Shown here: positions 1 to 12,996 of the stretch, one piece after another
Position numbering within the stretch: position 1 is the first letter of the stretch
Layout: each line of letters begins with the position of its first letter
Assembly (NCBI GenBank): GCA_027574665.1
Contig: CM050656.1
Coordinates: 11,173,501 to 11,237,500 of the forward strand
DNA from: Rhynochetos jubatus
Lineage: Eukaryota; Chordata; Aves; Eurypygiformes; Rhynochetidae
Direction of reading: 5' to 3'
Length of the DNA stretch: 64,000 bases
The notes under the pieces: model-generated
Seen by the model: only the letters and a program-made list of their open reading frames with translations
Database searches by the model: none
What the model was told of the DNA's origin: nothing
Program-made: the position numbers and the translations under genes

Positions 1-960
1 GCCATTTAAAGATCCTTCCCCGCCCAGAAAGCCAAGAAAATGAAACCAGCACAGATGCTTCCTCATGGAGAACTAACTTTGTAGCTGCTTGCTTTGTTCA
101 GCTATTTTTGAGTTCTTGGCAAGCAAATAAATCTAAGAAAGACTTCAAAGAATATCTTTTTTTTATTGTTTATAAGTCACAGTAACAGAAGAGATTCCTG
201 AAACATCTTGAGACCAAAGAGGAGAAGTTTTAGACTGAAGAAAGTTGCTGCAAAATTTTGAGAAACAGAATAGCTTTAGTGACCTATTATAAAAGTACAT
301 GCAGTGATTGCTCCTTCTCTTGTGGACCAAGGTGGGCATTTAATGCCTTCAGGTAGGAAAAAAACCATGACGAAGGCCATCATAAGTTGATGTTTTAGGG
401 AATTCGCACACAGTCTTGTCCACGGTTTTTAAAGAGCTTTTAAAAGTCAATAGCTGTGTATGTTCCAGGGGTTGGAATTAGTTGTTTCTGCCAACAGTAG
501 TGGCAGTTTTCATCTTGAAGCGTGTGTAGAGTAATAGTTGAGTTGTGAAGACTTTTGGAGGTTAGAGAAGGGGACTGAAATGACTAGCTGAAGGAATTAT
601 TAGTAAGACAGACATGGTGAATCACCAGCTCAAATATAGCCCAGGAGGATAAACAAATCAGCCACCGTCTCGTGGCTTTTTTCAGTTTGTCGTCCAAAAA
701 GGTGGTCTCCTAACTTCAAGTGCTCAGCATAATTGATGCTAGCCTGACACTACAAGCACTCAGAACTTCTGCCAAGGTTTCACATCTTTGGAGGTGAAAC
801 TGTTGATTCAGAGACCCATTGCTCAACAGGTGTCTGACTCACTGCAAGGACAACCCTGTCTCCAGCTGGCCTATGCTGGACCTGTTCTGTAAGGAGCTTA
901 ATTAACACCTCTTGTGTTTTGAGAGTGCAGTTGATGATACACCTAAGTGAAAGGGATACA

Positions 961-1020
961 GCATCACTTAGAGCTTATGTCTGAGGGTGTATCATCACTT
1001 CGAGCTTATGTCTGAGGGCG
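961..1020. repeat. two-copy 31-bp tandem duplication
   Basis: A unit containing CATCACTT followed by GAGCTTATGTCTGAGGG occurs at 962 and again at 993, with a period of about 31 bp and very few differences. Two copies only. It sits in TESK2 intron sequence and looks like a local slippage or duplication event with no evident function. Confidence 0.75.
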
Positions 1021-3763
1021 AGGTGGGAAATGTTGTTTATTTGTCTGCGTGTTTCCATGGCATGAGAAGTTGAGAACTTGTGGCAAATGTTGGGTCTATG
1101 GTTTTAGATGACTTGTGCTTAATAGCCTCCTATGCTATTAACAGGCAGGGTGACAACCACAGTTGTTGTTAGAGGAGCCTTGAGGATTTTATAAGCCTGT
1201 TAAGGGGCTACATTGGTAATATACAGCACTTTGTTATTGGAAGGCAGGTTCTGAAGTGTTACAGATTTCTCGCATGTTGAAACGCACAGGAGGCTAAACA
1301 CAGTGGATAATGCAGACCAGGTTTTTTTGCTTGAGGAAGGTGTTGATCATATGTAGGCCTTTGGTTTTTCCCTTTTGGCAGTGTTTTACATTGTTCTAAT
1401 TGTTTTCTCTCAAGTGGCTTTTGTTTTGAAAACTATTGGGCAAGAAACAGTTTCTGTTTGTTTTGGTTTTTTTTTTTTCCAAAATAAGAATGGAATTGTT
1501 TAATCATAAACTGCACTAGGACTTTGGCCTTGTTCTGAATCCAGAGGCTTATCAGTTTTGAAAATCCGATACTGTTCTTGAAGTTCTACTCAAGTCAGAA
1601 GCTATGGCATATGCCTCTACTGAAGTAGTTCAGTATCTATCCTTAGTCACTGAACAATTTAGGCTGGCAAGGGCCTCTACCCTTGCAAGCACATAGTTAA
1701 GAAGCATTTAAGGGAAGCGAAGTAGATGCTTTGATAGGTGTGCACTCATCTGCGTTGGAAGGCACTAGGCTGCCTCACTGAGCTGATGGGCACAGATTTG
1801 CTGTGCTCATCTCCTGTAAAACCAGGAATTGAGTATTCATTTTTCAGTATTCAGCTCTAATTTGTAGCTAGTGGTTTGTTTCAACAGCTACAAGAGTCTG
1901 CAGGGCTTCCTTCTGTGCTTGCATGCCTCTCCAACCTAATTTCAGGCTCTCCTTAAAGCCTCTCTGTGTTTTCTGGCCACCTTCCTAATCTGACAACCCT
2001 GCTTTCATTTCTTAATTTCCTGGCACACAGCATCCCGAGCCTTGGAGAAGCTTGCGTAGTAGTGCAGGCTCTGGTGTCAGTTAGCATGAGATGCTGCTGG
2101 CTGTTCAGAGACTAGCTCCGACCCACTGCCGGGAGGTTAGCAGACAGCATCCGCTCCGGTGGGCACGAAGCTGTGAGCCAGTTAGCGTGGAGCAGCCATG
2201 GCTTAATAGAATAGTGTGCAGTCTTACCCCATGCACATTTAGCGTGGAACGGCTGCGTGAGCAGACATCCGTTTTAGATGGGAGGCAAAGTTATTTGTGC
2301 GTTGCAGGTTCTATAGGCCTGTGCTGTTACACTGAAGCAGACAGCATACAGTCTAGTGTATAAAAACCGCTTAATACCTTCTTGCCGATCTTATATTATT
2401 TGTTTAACTCTGTTAAGCAGGTTTATCTGAATTTATGAGAGAGAGGTCAGGCCAAAATCTTGTTATAATTAGATGTATACATATGCACAGAATGAGTCAT
2501 ACATCTTGATAATTCCTTCTTGAAGGAAATGAAAGCCCTGACAGCTGTGTGTATAGAAGATGAGGAAGGGAGAGTTATTACGTGTTGATTGGGATATCTT
2601 GGAATTGCAGTGCTTTGCAGACAATAGCTAATTGTTACAACAGAAGTTTTATGGCTGTTAGCTCTACTGGGTGATAAAAAAAAAAAAAGCTATGCTGCTG
2701 CAATCAGAAGCCGTAGCTTTATTTGCTCAGTGTGGGATCTGACATGCTTTGAGTTTTCTCAGGCAGAGTGCGGGGTGTTGCAGTGCGATAGGAACACAGT
2801 CTGTGATGGAGGGGTAGGACAGTATTGTTTCAGCCAACAGCTGGATCTGCTGTCTGCCTCATGTGCCTCTCCTGCAGTCTTTCAGTCTTTCTCCTTGCTG
2901 GTGTGCTACCTAGTCACTCCTTGTGATTCCATCCCAAGTGTCTGGTGTGGTATTAGGAGTTTTATGGATCTCAGGGTATATTTGGGCAGCCTGGGTTTTA
3001 AGGCGCTGCATGCGTGGCACCGGAACAGTGGTGAGAACAGTAAGGGGGGAGCCAGCCTTTCTGTGCCTGGCTCCTCAGAGCATCCCCATCGTGAGTTCTC
3101 CCTGACAGCTGCCTCATGTACTGCCCCTCACAGGCGCTGTGCACAGGGGTGCAGGAAAGTGCCTTCAAGCCCAAAATGTTTCCTGGGTGCTCAGGTGGGG
3201 ATGCTGCAGTAGTGCATGCTGGCAACATATACCATGGGCAACAGAGTTTAATGCAGATGTATGTGGCAAAAAGTGCTGTAAAACCCCTGACTGCTGCTTA
3301 AATTTTTTTTAGAGAACCCACAGAATTCTTTCAACTCTCACACGTTTTCAGTTCAATTAATTTTTTTTTATAGGTGTGTCATAAACCTCAGGAAAAAATT
3401 TACTACGGAAATCCTTCCAGACATGTTAATTTTTATCTTGGGCAACATAATTGCTTTTGGACCATTTTGAAATTTGACACTGCTGTTTTTACCATCAACC
3501 ACAATTCATTGTTTTGATGCAAGAATGCTCTGATGCAGCAGTTGGGAAAAGACTTTTTTTCCTTCCTTGCACAGCGTATCCCTTCTGTACTCCTAAAGCT
3601 CATCTTAATGAAAAAGCCTGTGGCTTTTGAAGAGAGAGGGTTTTTTTTAAAATAAGTTCCTCTGGGATAACTGAAAACTTTTCTTCTCTGCTTTTCCTCC
3701 CCAAAGCAGTAATGAGGAAACTAAATGTAGTTAGTGGAGTTTCGGGCCTTTAGGGACCTTCCT

Positions 3764-3782
3764 TTTTTTTTTTTTTTTTTTT
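3764..3782. repeat. poly-T run
   Basis: Uninterrupted T tract of about 19-20 bases in intronic sequence. It may be the A-tail of a decayed retroposon on the minus strand, but no element body is recognisable beside it. Confidence 0.8.
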
Positions 3783-4647
3783 AACTTTTGAAGATAGCAC
3801 TGATTTGGGAAGGAAAAAAAGCTTAAAATTCTCAGAATGGTTACAGTTGTGTTGAATTATCCTTTTACAAGGAAGGGAAAGTAGGTTCTTCAAGTGAGAA
3901 GGTCCTTCTGATACACAGCTTTCACAAGCAGAATCTATCATTAAAAATACTTAATTTTCCTTCTCTCTTTCCTCCTCCTCCTCTTCCTCTCAGTTCTTAG
4001 GCACTTTCTTATGGAAAGCCTTTGCCCTGGAATGGAGAAACGCAGACAGACATCACTTAGGTCTCCTCTTCTAAATCTTTATGCTACAGCAAAAACTGTA
4101 GGCATACATTGCCTTCCAGGTGGCGATTGCACACTTTTGGGAGTTTTCAAAAACCCTGCAACAACATTCCTCCCCTGTTCCTTTTTCCCCCCACCTCCTT
4201 AATTCTTGCTAATCCCTACTGTTATTCTACTGGTGTGATTCATATTGTTTGAATGAGTTTTACTTGTGTAGCATTGCAAATATTTGTCAGCTTTGGGGAT
4301 CACAGTAGGCTAGCCTGTCAGCCCTGGAGAACTTCATGTCTTTAGAACTGGCATTCCTATTGTCAGTCATTCTGCAAATATTCCGTACAGCAAGGGAATT
4401 GTTCCCAGTTTAGTATTACCTGTTTACCAGCTCAGGTTTAGTTCCTGGATAAGATGGCTCTGGTGGTTGTCTCTCAGAAAAGAGGAGCGCGAAGTGGAGT
4501 GGCCTGAGCTTGGAGACACCTGAAGAGAAGATGAAAGTTGTGTTGAAGGTGGCACCAAGTAGAAAATTAAGAGATGAAGAGACTCTCAGCTTCATCCTGT
4601 TAGAAGATGTTACTCCTCTGCTGGATACTGCTGTTCAATTTTTAGCA

Positions 4648-4665
4648 AAAAAAAAAAAAAAAAAT
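4648..4665. repeat. poly-A run
   Basis: Uninterrupted A tract of about 17 bases inside intronic sequence, with no flanking element recognised. Confidence 0.75.
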
Positions 4666-7398
4666 CCCCAAGCCACCAATTTAAGGAATTTTGGGAAAGC
4701 CCTTTACGTAAGGTTACAGGTTTAGGTATTACCAAATGTGTGCAGTCAAGCCATGCTGATTAGAGGTTTCCAGTGCAGTTCGTATTCCTTAATATCTTGT
4801 GCTTTCCATTAGCTGCCCTTGCTTACTGAAACCTTCATTACATACTTTGTACAGTCTTCCTGACTGTGGTATTGGAAAAAGAAAACTCAAGAGGAGTGAA
4901 GAAGCAGAGGCGCAGGGAAACTCTAGAGATGATTTGGTCCCTAGTTCTGGTCTAATTTGCTCTCATTTGCATATATAAAGCGTCTTTTTTGAGTGCATTA
5001 GAGGTCTCAGGCAGTATGTCAAATTATTTACTTTATGGTCTTGTGGAACTGGCAATCGCTGTAACTTTCTGGAGGGATAAAGTGAGCAACTGTACAAGCT
5101 TTCTCTTGGATGTTTTTGGTGACAGCTCTGAGAATATACCTGTTCAGGTCTTAGTTTTAGGGAAATGAGTCTTGAATACAGAGCAGTGTAAAAAAGATGG
5201 AATTTGCTTGGAAGTAACTTTAAGAAAAGATCTGCATGCTGTGATGACAAAGGGTATCATCCAGATGACTTTCAGCAGCCAACAGCTGTCATTTTTAAAT
5301 ACCTCCTGGCTCTGGGATGCTGCAGAAGGACTGCAATCTAAACTTTGTAAGAACTCTAAGTATGTGTAAAATTCTGCAGATTAAATTGATCCTTGGTCTC
5401 TTAGCTAATGAATAGCATGACCTGTGGATTAATACTATAATAAATCTCTACTTACATGCTTTGTTCAATCTTTTTGTCCTTAGTGCAGATATTTTTTGGT
5501 AGCATTCGTTAGAGCTACAGCTTCATTTTGTATGCTTCCCTGGGAATTGGAAGAAGAGTTCTTTCAGTGGTGCTGTATTGGTGCTGGGGCTGGAAAGTAT
5601 GTGTAGAGGCAATCTGGGCCTTTACAGCCATAAACAAGTACCAGAAGGCGAAGTTTAGCCTTACTGAAAAGTACATCAGAGGCACAGAGTCCTCCTGATA
5701 TGGACTTGGGTATTAGAACTGAATATATTTAATTTCAGGAAGGTATGCATTGACAGGAATGGTTATGTAGTGTAACACTAGAGTACCTATTGCTATTATT
5801 TGCTTGTTCCTTTTTCTGCTTTCATTGTAGGAGTGGAAGTCCAGCCAGCACACATCTGTGTTATTTCCTCTGTTAATTTGGTTGGTTGGGTTCATTAGCT
5901 TTCCCCTTACAGGAGTCATTAAGAGTCAGACCTTGCATGTACTTGCCTCAGGGTCAAGAGAAAACCATTCATCTGGACCCCAGGGATTTGACCTCTAGAG
6001 AAGCATAATGGTAACCTTGCCTGAATGCAGCAGTAGTTGCACTCCTCCTTAATGAGTGAGGACTGAGAGAAGCTCACTGTAGGACCTGAGGAGAAGAGTG
6101 AGGGTCATGGCAGCAGAAGTAGCGTTTAAAGCCGAGTGGGGAAGTAACTTGTGTGTTAGGAAGACTTGGCTCCTCTGTAACATAAAAGGTGAGAAATGGT
6201 TCCATTTCATTGCAACTGTTTTCCCCAGCCCTAAAATAGAATGTATCACATAAGATCTCTGCTAGGAGTGCTCACTATCTGCTTAGTGCTTTATGTTTCT
6301 GTTCTTGAGAAAAAGCACTTACCTCCCTGCAGAAAAAACTGTTGCAAGCCACTAGATGCTTTGAAATATCTAGTTAATTCTATCATCCTTTTTTAAAATA
6401 CTTAGAGACTCCACGGTTCTTACTTTGGGGATTAGACCTAAGATGCAAAAATCTCTGTTACTGTGTGCCTGCTTACTAGCACATGTGAATAGTGGCTCAA
6501 TCTTTTTGGGTTAAAAAACCCCAACCAAGTGAATGTGTACAGAACGACAATTCTATTGACAGTGCTTTCTACTTCATTGTACATGAATACCAGGGCTAAG
6601 TTAGGAAGAACTGAAAGTATCACCTTTTTTGTTGCATACAGCAGCTATCTTGTTGAAAGGAAACAGCCATAGGTAATAGGGACTTGAATTAAGAGAAAAA
6701 AATTAAGAAGCTTCTGTTTATATTCCAAGATGAATGTGTTTATAACATAGCAAACCAAGTCTCTAGTGCTATCTTTCTGAAATTGTACAGATTCTGAATC
6801 TTTAAAGTCCAAAGCCTTGAGATGTGCTTCAGATTTCTTGTATCAAAGTATCATTTTTAGCTTTTGCTAAAATTATTGTGACATTAAAGTTATCTATAAA
6901 TTTGAATATTAGGTTCATGTATGTGTATGTATGTAAAATAAGTTCTTTTAATAGCTTTGTCCAGGAGCACATGTAGACCATGTGCTTTTTCTTGTTCCTG
7001 TGTAGCTGCAAAATGATTCCTAGTACATCTTTGATAATTTTGAGTTGCAGTTATAATTTTTTATAAACTTGTTGCAATGCAAAGGCTTCCCTTCACCTCT
7101 TGATTGTTCACGACACAAGTTGGAAAGTATTTGTCAATAGTTGAGTCATATTTGGTCTTAGTTTTGCACTCTTTGCAGCATATGGACTGCCAGTTTCAGT
7201 TTTGCTTTAACAGGTCAGGCGCACAGCTTAATTTATAAGAAGTGGCTGAATGCACTCTCAGCAAGTGTAGATTGATGACTGATGACCAGCTCTACCTCAT
7301 CCTATCTCTGTGCTGTAGAAGGCATCATATTGTTTCATCTCAAAAGTGGTGTCCTCTTTTTCCCATGGATTCCTACTCTTAAGGGGAGTGCAGCATGT

Positions 7399-7452
7399 AT
7401 CATAGAATGGTTGAGGTTGGAAGGGACCTTAAAGATCATCTAGTTCCAGATC
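7399..7452 (-). repeat. CR1 LINE 3'-end fragment (about 54 bp)
   Basis: Begins ATCATAGAATGGTTGAGG and continues GTTGGAAGGGACCTTAAAG, the reverse complement of the avian CR1 3' terminus (sense ...CCTTCCAACC...ATTCTATGAT). Only the last 50 or so bases of the element are present, so it is a severely 5'-truncated insertion with sense direction on the minus strand. Confidence 0.85.
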
Positions 7453-8816
7453 CACATATGAAAGACTTTAATATATCTGACACTTCCCAGCTTGTAGAAG
7501 TGAAGAAACCCATTCCTCTGTCATTGATCCGTGTCAAGAAGCATGGGTGGTTCTAGAAGCAATGTTAACTGGAGAGTGCTAGACTAACCAACTGTATTGA
7601 CTTGGTTGGAAGGGGTGTCTGTCCTAGCTGTTTCTATTTTTTTTAAAGGGTTCATGAAAAAGGGAAGAAAAATAAACCCATTTCTGGTAATGATTCAGTC
7701 TAGATTATCAACTCCAGGAAGACTGAGTGAGGGTTAGAAGGATGTGAGCACCACCACACTGTTTTATCAGCTAAAGATGTCTTGTTGAAGTAACACCGTA
7801 GCTACCTGAGGCTCTTCCAACAGCTGAAGTACCTTCGCTGTACCTTGTAGGTGAGACTTGAGTTGGGCTGACTAAAGGTTGAAGTAAACCTGACTCATCA
7901 ATATACATCAGTGGATGCAAAATTAAGTTTGAATGTGGTTCATATATTAAGTAAATTAGACTGTTCAAAGTAAGTAGAGTTTAAAAAGCTTGTAGACAAG
8001 GGAATGTGTTGGTATTTGGAAAATGTCACACTGTTAAAACCTTATGCTATAACATTAAGGCTTCATGAATTATTTTGTAACACAAAAAAGCTGTGTCTAA
8101 GACAGTGAAGTTATTTCACAGAAGTTAAGACAAAGTACATATTCTTTGTTTATATTATTTTCCTTGGGAACCAAATATTTTTGTGAATTAGTCAAAAGAA
8201 AAAAAATACTTCAGTCCCAAACACAGCTTGATGTGCTGCACATACCAAAGAAGTCCATTTAAAATCACATGAGGGGGCCTGGATTTCAATGACAGGAGGC
8301 AGGAAATTCAGTGTTCTGGCTGAAATTCCATCTCCAGATCATACTCCTGCAGCCTGATGTTGTGGCATATGTGGTGTGCTTGACCCTTTAGTTCTTTCTA
8401 CAGCGAAATTGATACAGGTCTCCACAGGAGTTTCAGCTAAGTCTGTCTGATTTGTAGCTTGGTAATTTTGACTGTTTAAATACCAAAAGTCAGGTTCTTG
8501 GAAAGGATGTAAAGGACCTTATTTAAGTTAGGTAGCCTTTCCAGGTTTTTTCCTACATGCAATGGCTTTTTACTTTTTCCCAAATTAAAGCTACCCATCC
8601 TGTCTGACAGCAGTAATCAAAGACTAGGGGTTTCCAGAAAACCACTGGATAATAGAGGATTTTTTTTTAACCTTAGTTTTTGGGTTGATTATACCAAGTT
8701 AGCCCCACAGAATACAGGGGCCCCTGTGGCATAATATCAGTTTGATAGGGAATTAAATGTTGCTGTACCTGGTCACAACTCTTGTTCTGAGGACAGGAAG
8801 AAGGTTTAGTTACTGA

Positions 8817-9122
8817 ATCATAGAATCACAGGATGGTTTGGGTTGGAAGGGACTTTAAAGACCGTCTGGTTCTAACGCCCCTGCCACAGACGGGGACACC
8901 CTCCACTACACCAGGTTGCTCCAAGCCTCATCCAGCCTGGCCTTGGACACTGCCAGGGATGGGGCATCCACAGCTTCTCTGGGCAACCTGTCCCAGTGCC
9001 TCCCACCCTCTCCAGGAAGAATTTCTTCCTGATGTCCAATCTAAATCTCCCTGCTTTCAATTTAAACCTGTTACCCCTTGTCCTGTCACTACAGGCCCTT
9101 GTAAAAAGTACCCCCCAGCTGA
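8817..9122 (-). repeat. CR1 LINE 3'-end fragment (about 300 bp)
   Basis: Starts ATCATAGAATCACAGGATGG and runs through the characteristic CR1 segments for 'GGTTGCTCCAAGCCTCATCC', 'TCCAGCCTGGCCTTGGACAC' and 'GGGCAACCTGTCCCAGTGCC'. Similarity fades after about 9122. It is a 5'-truncated copy with sense direction on the minus strand. The open frames read across it on both strands are chance frames over non-coding CR1 3' sequence. Confidence 0.92.
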
Positions 9123-10227
9123 ATGTATGTGCGTTCTCCTGTGGCTGTACCCCTTCTGTGATTTCATCGGTTCCCCCAAGATGCATCTTTAAAAAGGAGA
9201 GCGATTTCCTATCCTGTAGAGATGCAGAATTAGAATAAGTGAGGTTCAAGTGGGTCCTTGCTTTACAGAAAGGTGGAATTCATTCTCAAAAAGCTGCAGT
9301 AAAAAAGCTCAGTCATGGCAAACAGCTCTCAAAAATGTTGGCTTATGCAGGATGCAAGCTGGCCTTACAGGCTGCCTCTCAGGAGGGAAGTGCTAGCAGA
9401 TCAGTTAAAGGAAAATCTACCGTGGGTGGTGGTGAACAGGTAAATTAGGCACATTGAGGACAACTCTCTGGAGGAAGTCTTTGTGTTTACCAAAAGCAGA
9501 CAAGCACTGAAAGTTGTGTAAGCGCTGCGTTGTGCTGAAGGCACAGGGAAACTGCTAGATGAGTCTGCTGTATGTGGTTAGGCAAGGAGTGAAGGGTGGG
9601 TTCTCACAGAAAAGAAAATTCAGACCTAAAAAGTACTATAATCAGAGACACTAAAGAAATCCTTATGTAAAGACAGAAGCCAAGGCTTTGAAAATACGAG
9701 TTCAATTTTAGGCACAGCCTATATTTATGTATGCAGGTGCTAGATCAGAAATGATGAGTAACCAGTTATTTCAGTGAGAATTTCTGGACGCACAAGCTTT
9801 TCAATTTTAGCCTTTTTCTTAAATGCCTTTGAGTTTAAGAGCTTATGGCTAAACCTCCTTTTCTCCCCCCTTTCCTTTTTTTCTTACTCTTTTTCAAATC
9901 TCAGATACACAGTCTTATATGTTGGTTTTAAGGGTTTTTTTTCCCCTCTTGTAGGAGGATGATTGATTTGTTTCATCACTTCAGAGCCTGTAATAGTGCA
10001 CAAGGAACCTTTTTTATTTATAATTTTAATTGAGATAGCGGCATCTAAATATATTGTGTTCTGAGGAAGGCTTGCTGAATATCTTGCCGGTGTTAACCTC
10101 TTCCTCCTCCTTTGAATGTCTCAAAGATAGAAAAAAAGTAAAAGGCAGATAAATGTTGAACTGCGAACAGCAAGCCTCGTTTCTTCTCTGCCTTCCCTGT
10201 GTGTGTGGCACACAGTTGGGTAGGCTG

Positions 10228-10240
10228 TGTGTGTGTGGGG
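10228..10240. repeat. short (TG)n microsatellite
   Basis: About six TG dinucleotides followed by a G run in intronic sequence. Confidence 0.6.
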
Positions 10241-12195
10241 TTATTTTTGGTGGGGATGTTTAGTATCAGTGTGTTGACACTCATTGTAAGCCTACTGGAC
10301 CATGTGCCGTTGTGTCAAGCAAAAGTAAAAACATTCTTGAACTGCAACTTCTGCAATTCTTTTATTGTTGCTTTCTGATACCCTGGAAATGTGTCTGTGT
10401 TCGTGAAGTGAGAAGACGCAACCTTCTCAACTATTGTGGCGTGCGTGGGGAGCAGAGAGGGGAGGAGAACTGAATGCTACCGTGAGGACTAGATTTTTCT
10501 GTTACTTGTGTGTATGAAGAGATGCACTCCAAATAGATTCTGTCATGCTGGCCCTTTACTTTCTTCTCTGTTTTATCTTTATATATTTTCCAGTAAGCTG
10601 AGTTTGAAGTGCCTTCTCTCCATGCTGCCTCCCTCTTCACCCTGGACCCCAGGAAGCATACTCTTGTATTAACAAGTGTTTTGTAGTTTCACTTCCTCAT
10701 TTCACTTTACTTCTCAGCCATCCTAACCAGTCAGAAACAGAGCTCTACAAGAAAATTCCTTTCATGTTTGCTTTTCCACAACACTGTTAATAGGGGATCT
10801 TGGCATGTTCTGTAGTTGCCAGTAAAGTGTTTGAGCACCCTCAAATGTGGATGGACATTGCGGCACAGCTGAAGTGTTGAGGCTTGGAAAAGCACTTGGA
10901 AATAGCTCAAAACAAATATTCCTTGTGCAGAATTGAAACAAAATTTGTCCTAGGATAGGTGTTTGCGCACTGTAACTTTTGCACTCAGCAGATCCTTGTG
11001 GCTGTTTTACAGACTTCAAAAAATGAAGCAAACAGGTTGTTTATCTGGAATTTTGCAGCCATATAATCCGTGGGCTGCTACTGCTGGTATCTTTGTGGGG
11101 AGGGTGAGAAAGATCTTATTTAAGCAAGAGGCTCCTTGTCAGGGGATACAGCTTGCTCCTAGGCAGAACTGAGTGAATCGTATGTTCAAAATGCTGTCAG
11201 TATGTATGGAGCCTTCTGCTCTTGAAAGAAGTGTTACTGTAGAGATGCTATTTCTCTTGCCTGTGTCAGCACCAAGGTACTTTCTCTTCAGTGCCTGGGT
11301 GCTAATTTATGCCACTGCTAGCTTGCCATGTCACAGGTTCTTATCTGCGCTGAAACTAGGCTCTGCTTAGAATCCAAATGGTTGTGACTTCAGATTATAA
11401 ATTAAGGTTTTTTGTTAGACCTTCTTTGCTTTCTCTTTTTTATACTAATATAATTACAGGAAAAATGGTTATCAAGGTTAGTTTGTATAGATATACTGGG
11501 AGTGTTTTCCGGTTCCAACAAAATAAGCTTATTTCCTGAAATGTTTCAAACCTGGCTGTAAGTGAATGTCTGTAAACCTTTCTTGATATGTATGTTACAA
11601 TAGTGCATCGTTGCTATGTGCCTGCAGTTCAAGTTTTGCTTATGATAATCTGTTTCTAGCAGCAGGCATTAATTTTTGATTGAACGGAATGACAGGAAAG
11701 GGATAATGTCAGCATGCTGACCATAAGAGCTGTTGGATGTAAAGAACTGAAGGAAGACAAATCTTGCCATGTTCTTTTTCATGCCAGCACTTAAATGTTT
11801 GGAATGCAACAAATGGTTTTCATTACAGCTCCTTCCTGAGTTAGTGCATGTTAATTCTTGTTTGCCTGTATAAAATAAGCCGTGCCTCTACATGCCTTCT
11901 TGAAAGGAGGAGCCAGCGAGTCAGTCAATGCCACAACTGACACGGAAGAAGAAACAGAGGTCTATCTGTTGTGTTTCTTGGCTTTTGGTCCCGGGTTCTG
12001 ATGAGTAACCATGCCATGGTTGTTGCATGAGGAAGCTTGCCCTCTCCCCTATGAATAACTGACACTTTTTAAAGCAAGATTAACAAAATATTAATTATTT
12101 AATTTAAAAGTGTTACCCACTACAGGATAAAATTAAAGAACTGAATTTTTTGTGTTGATTGAACAGCAGAAGAGAAATTGACTTTAAGTTACAGA

Positions 12196-12198
<3 letters not shown>

Positions 12199-12227
<29 letters not shown>

Positions 12228-12228
12228 C
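12199..12228. repeat. long poly-T run
   Basis: T tract of nearly 30 bases, the longest homopolymer in the TESK2 intron portion. No retroposon body is recognised next to it. Confidence 0.8.
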
Positions 12229-12980
12229 CTTTCATCTTTGCCCCAAGGAGCAGGGAAGAAAAGTGGCCTTTAGAGGAAGACTTCTGGCTTTTTTCCTGTC
12301 CTTTCAATCAGGCTATTTTTCCTAGCCACTTGAGCCTTTCAGGTCTTGTGAAGCTGTGAGTTTTGTTCTGAAATGAGCTTGTTTCACCTGTGTGAAGCAC
12401 CTTCACTGACTCTTTCAGCACTTGTGGTTTTCTCCCTGGCAACATGAGTTCACCTGCTGTCCAAAAATATACTGGTACAGCCCAAATTAAACATCCAACT
12501 TGTTCTGTTTCAATGTTTATTTTGCTTGGTGCAATCAGTGTGTTAGATAATTAATGGAAATGGAAGGTTACAGCTCAGAGGTACTTGGGGGAGGTGATTT
12601 TGTAGATTTTTAAGTGGTAGGGGTTTTTTTGACCAACTGGAGGTCTATGAACTGACATCTAAATCAATTACATTTAATCTGGTAGTCATTCTCAGTGTAC
12701 CAACTTGTAGTATCTGGTAATGTAGTTTCAAACATACTGATACTGTCTTTCTTGTCCAATTCTGCACAGTTGAAGCTAATGAAAGCAGCTGGGGGAACAA
12801 GGAAATTTCCAGTCCTCCCACTGCAGCTAAATATGCCAGTTGTGGCAGAAGGGTACATCGGCTTGTTGTCTCGTGGCCAGAAGCCTTCAAAGTAGTCACT
12901 GAGAGTGCTGAGTGTGACAGATGACTTAAACATACAAGAACTGAAGATCGGGTTGTATCCTCCTTGGTTTAAAACTCTTT

Positions 12981-12996
12981 TTTTTTTTTTTTTTTA
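12981..12996. repeat. poly-T run
   Basis: T tract of about 17 bases in the TESK2 intron. Confidence 0.7.

Noticed and set aside
8833..9249. Overlapping 119- and 125-residue open frames, with similar frames at 25545-25889, 26532-26753 and 46917-47297
   Set aside because: All lie on CR1 3' ends and resemble each other only because the repeats are related. CR1 3' ends here are non-coding.
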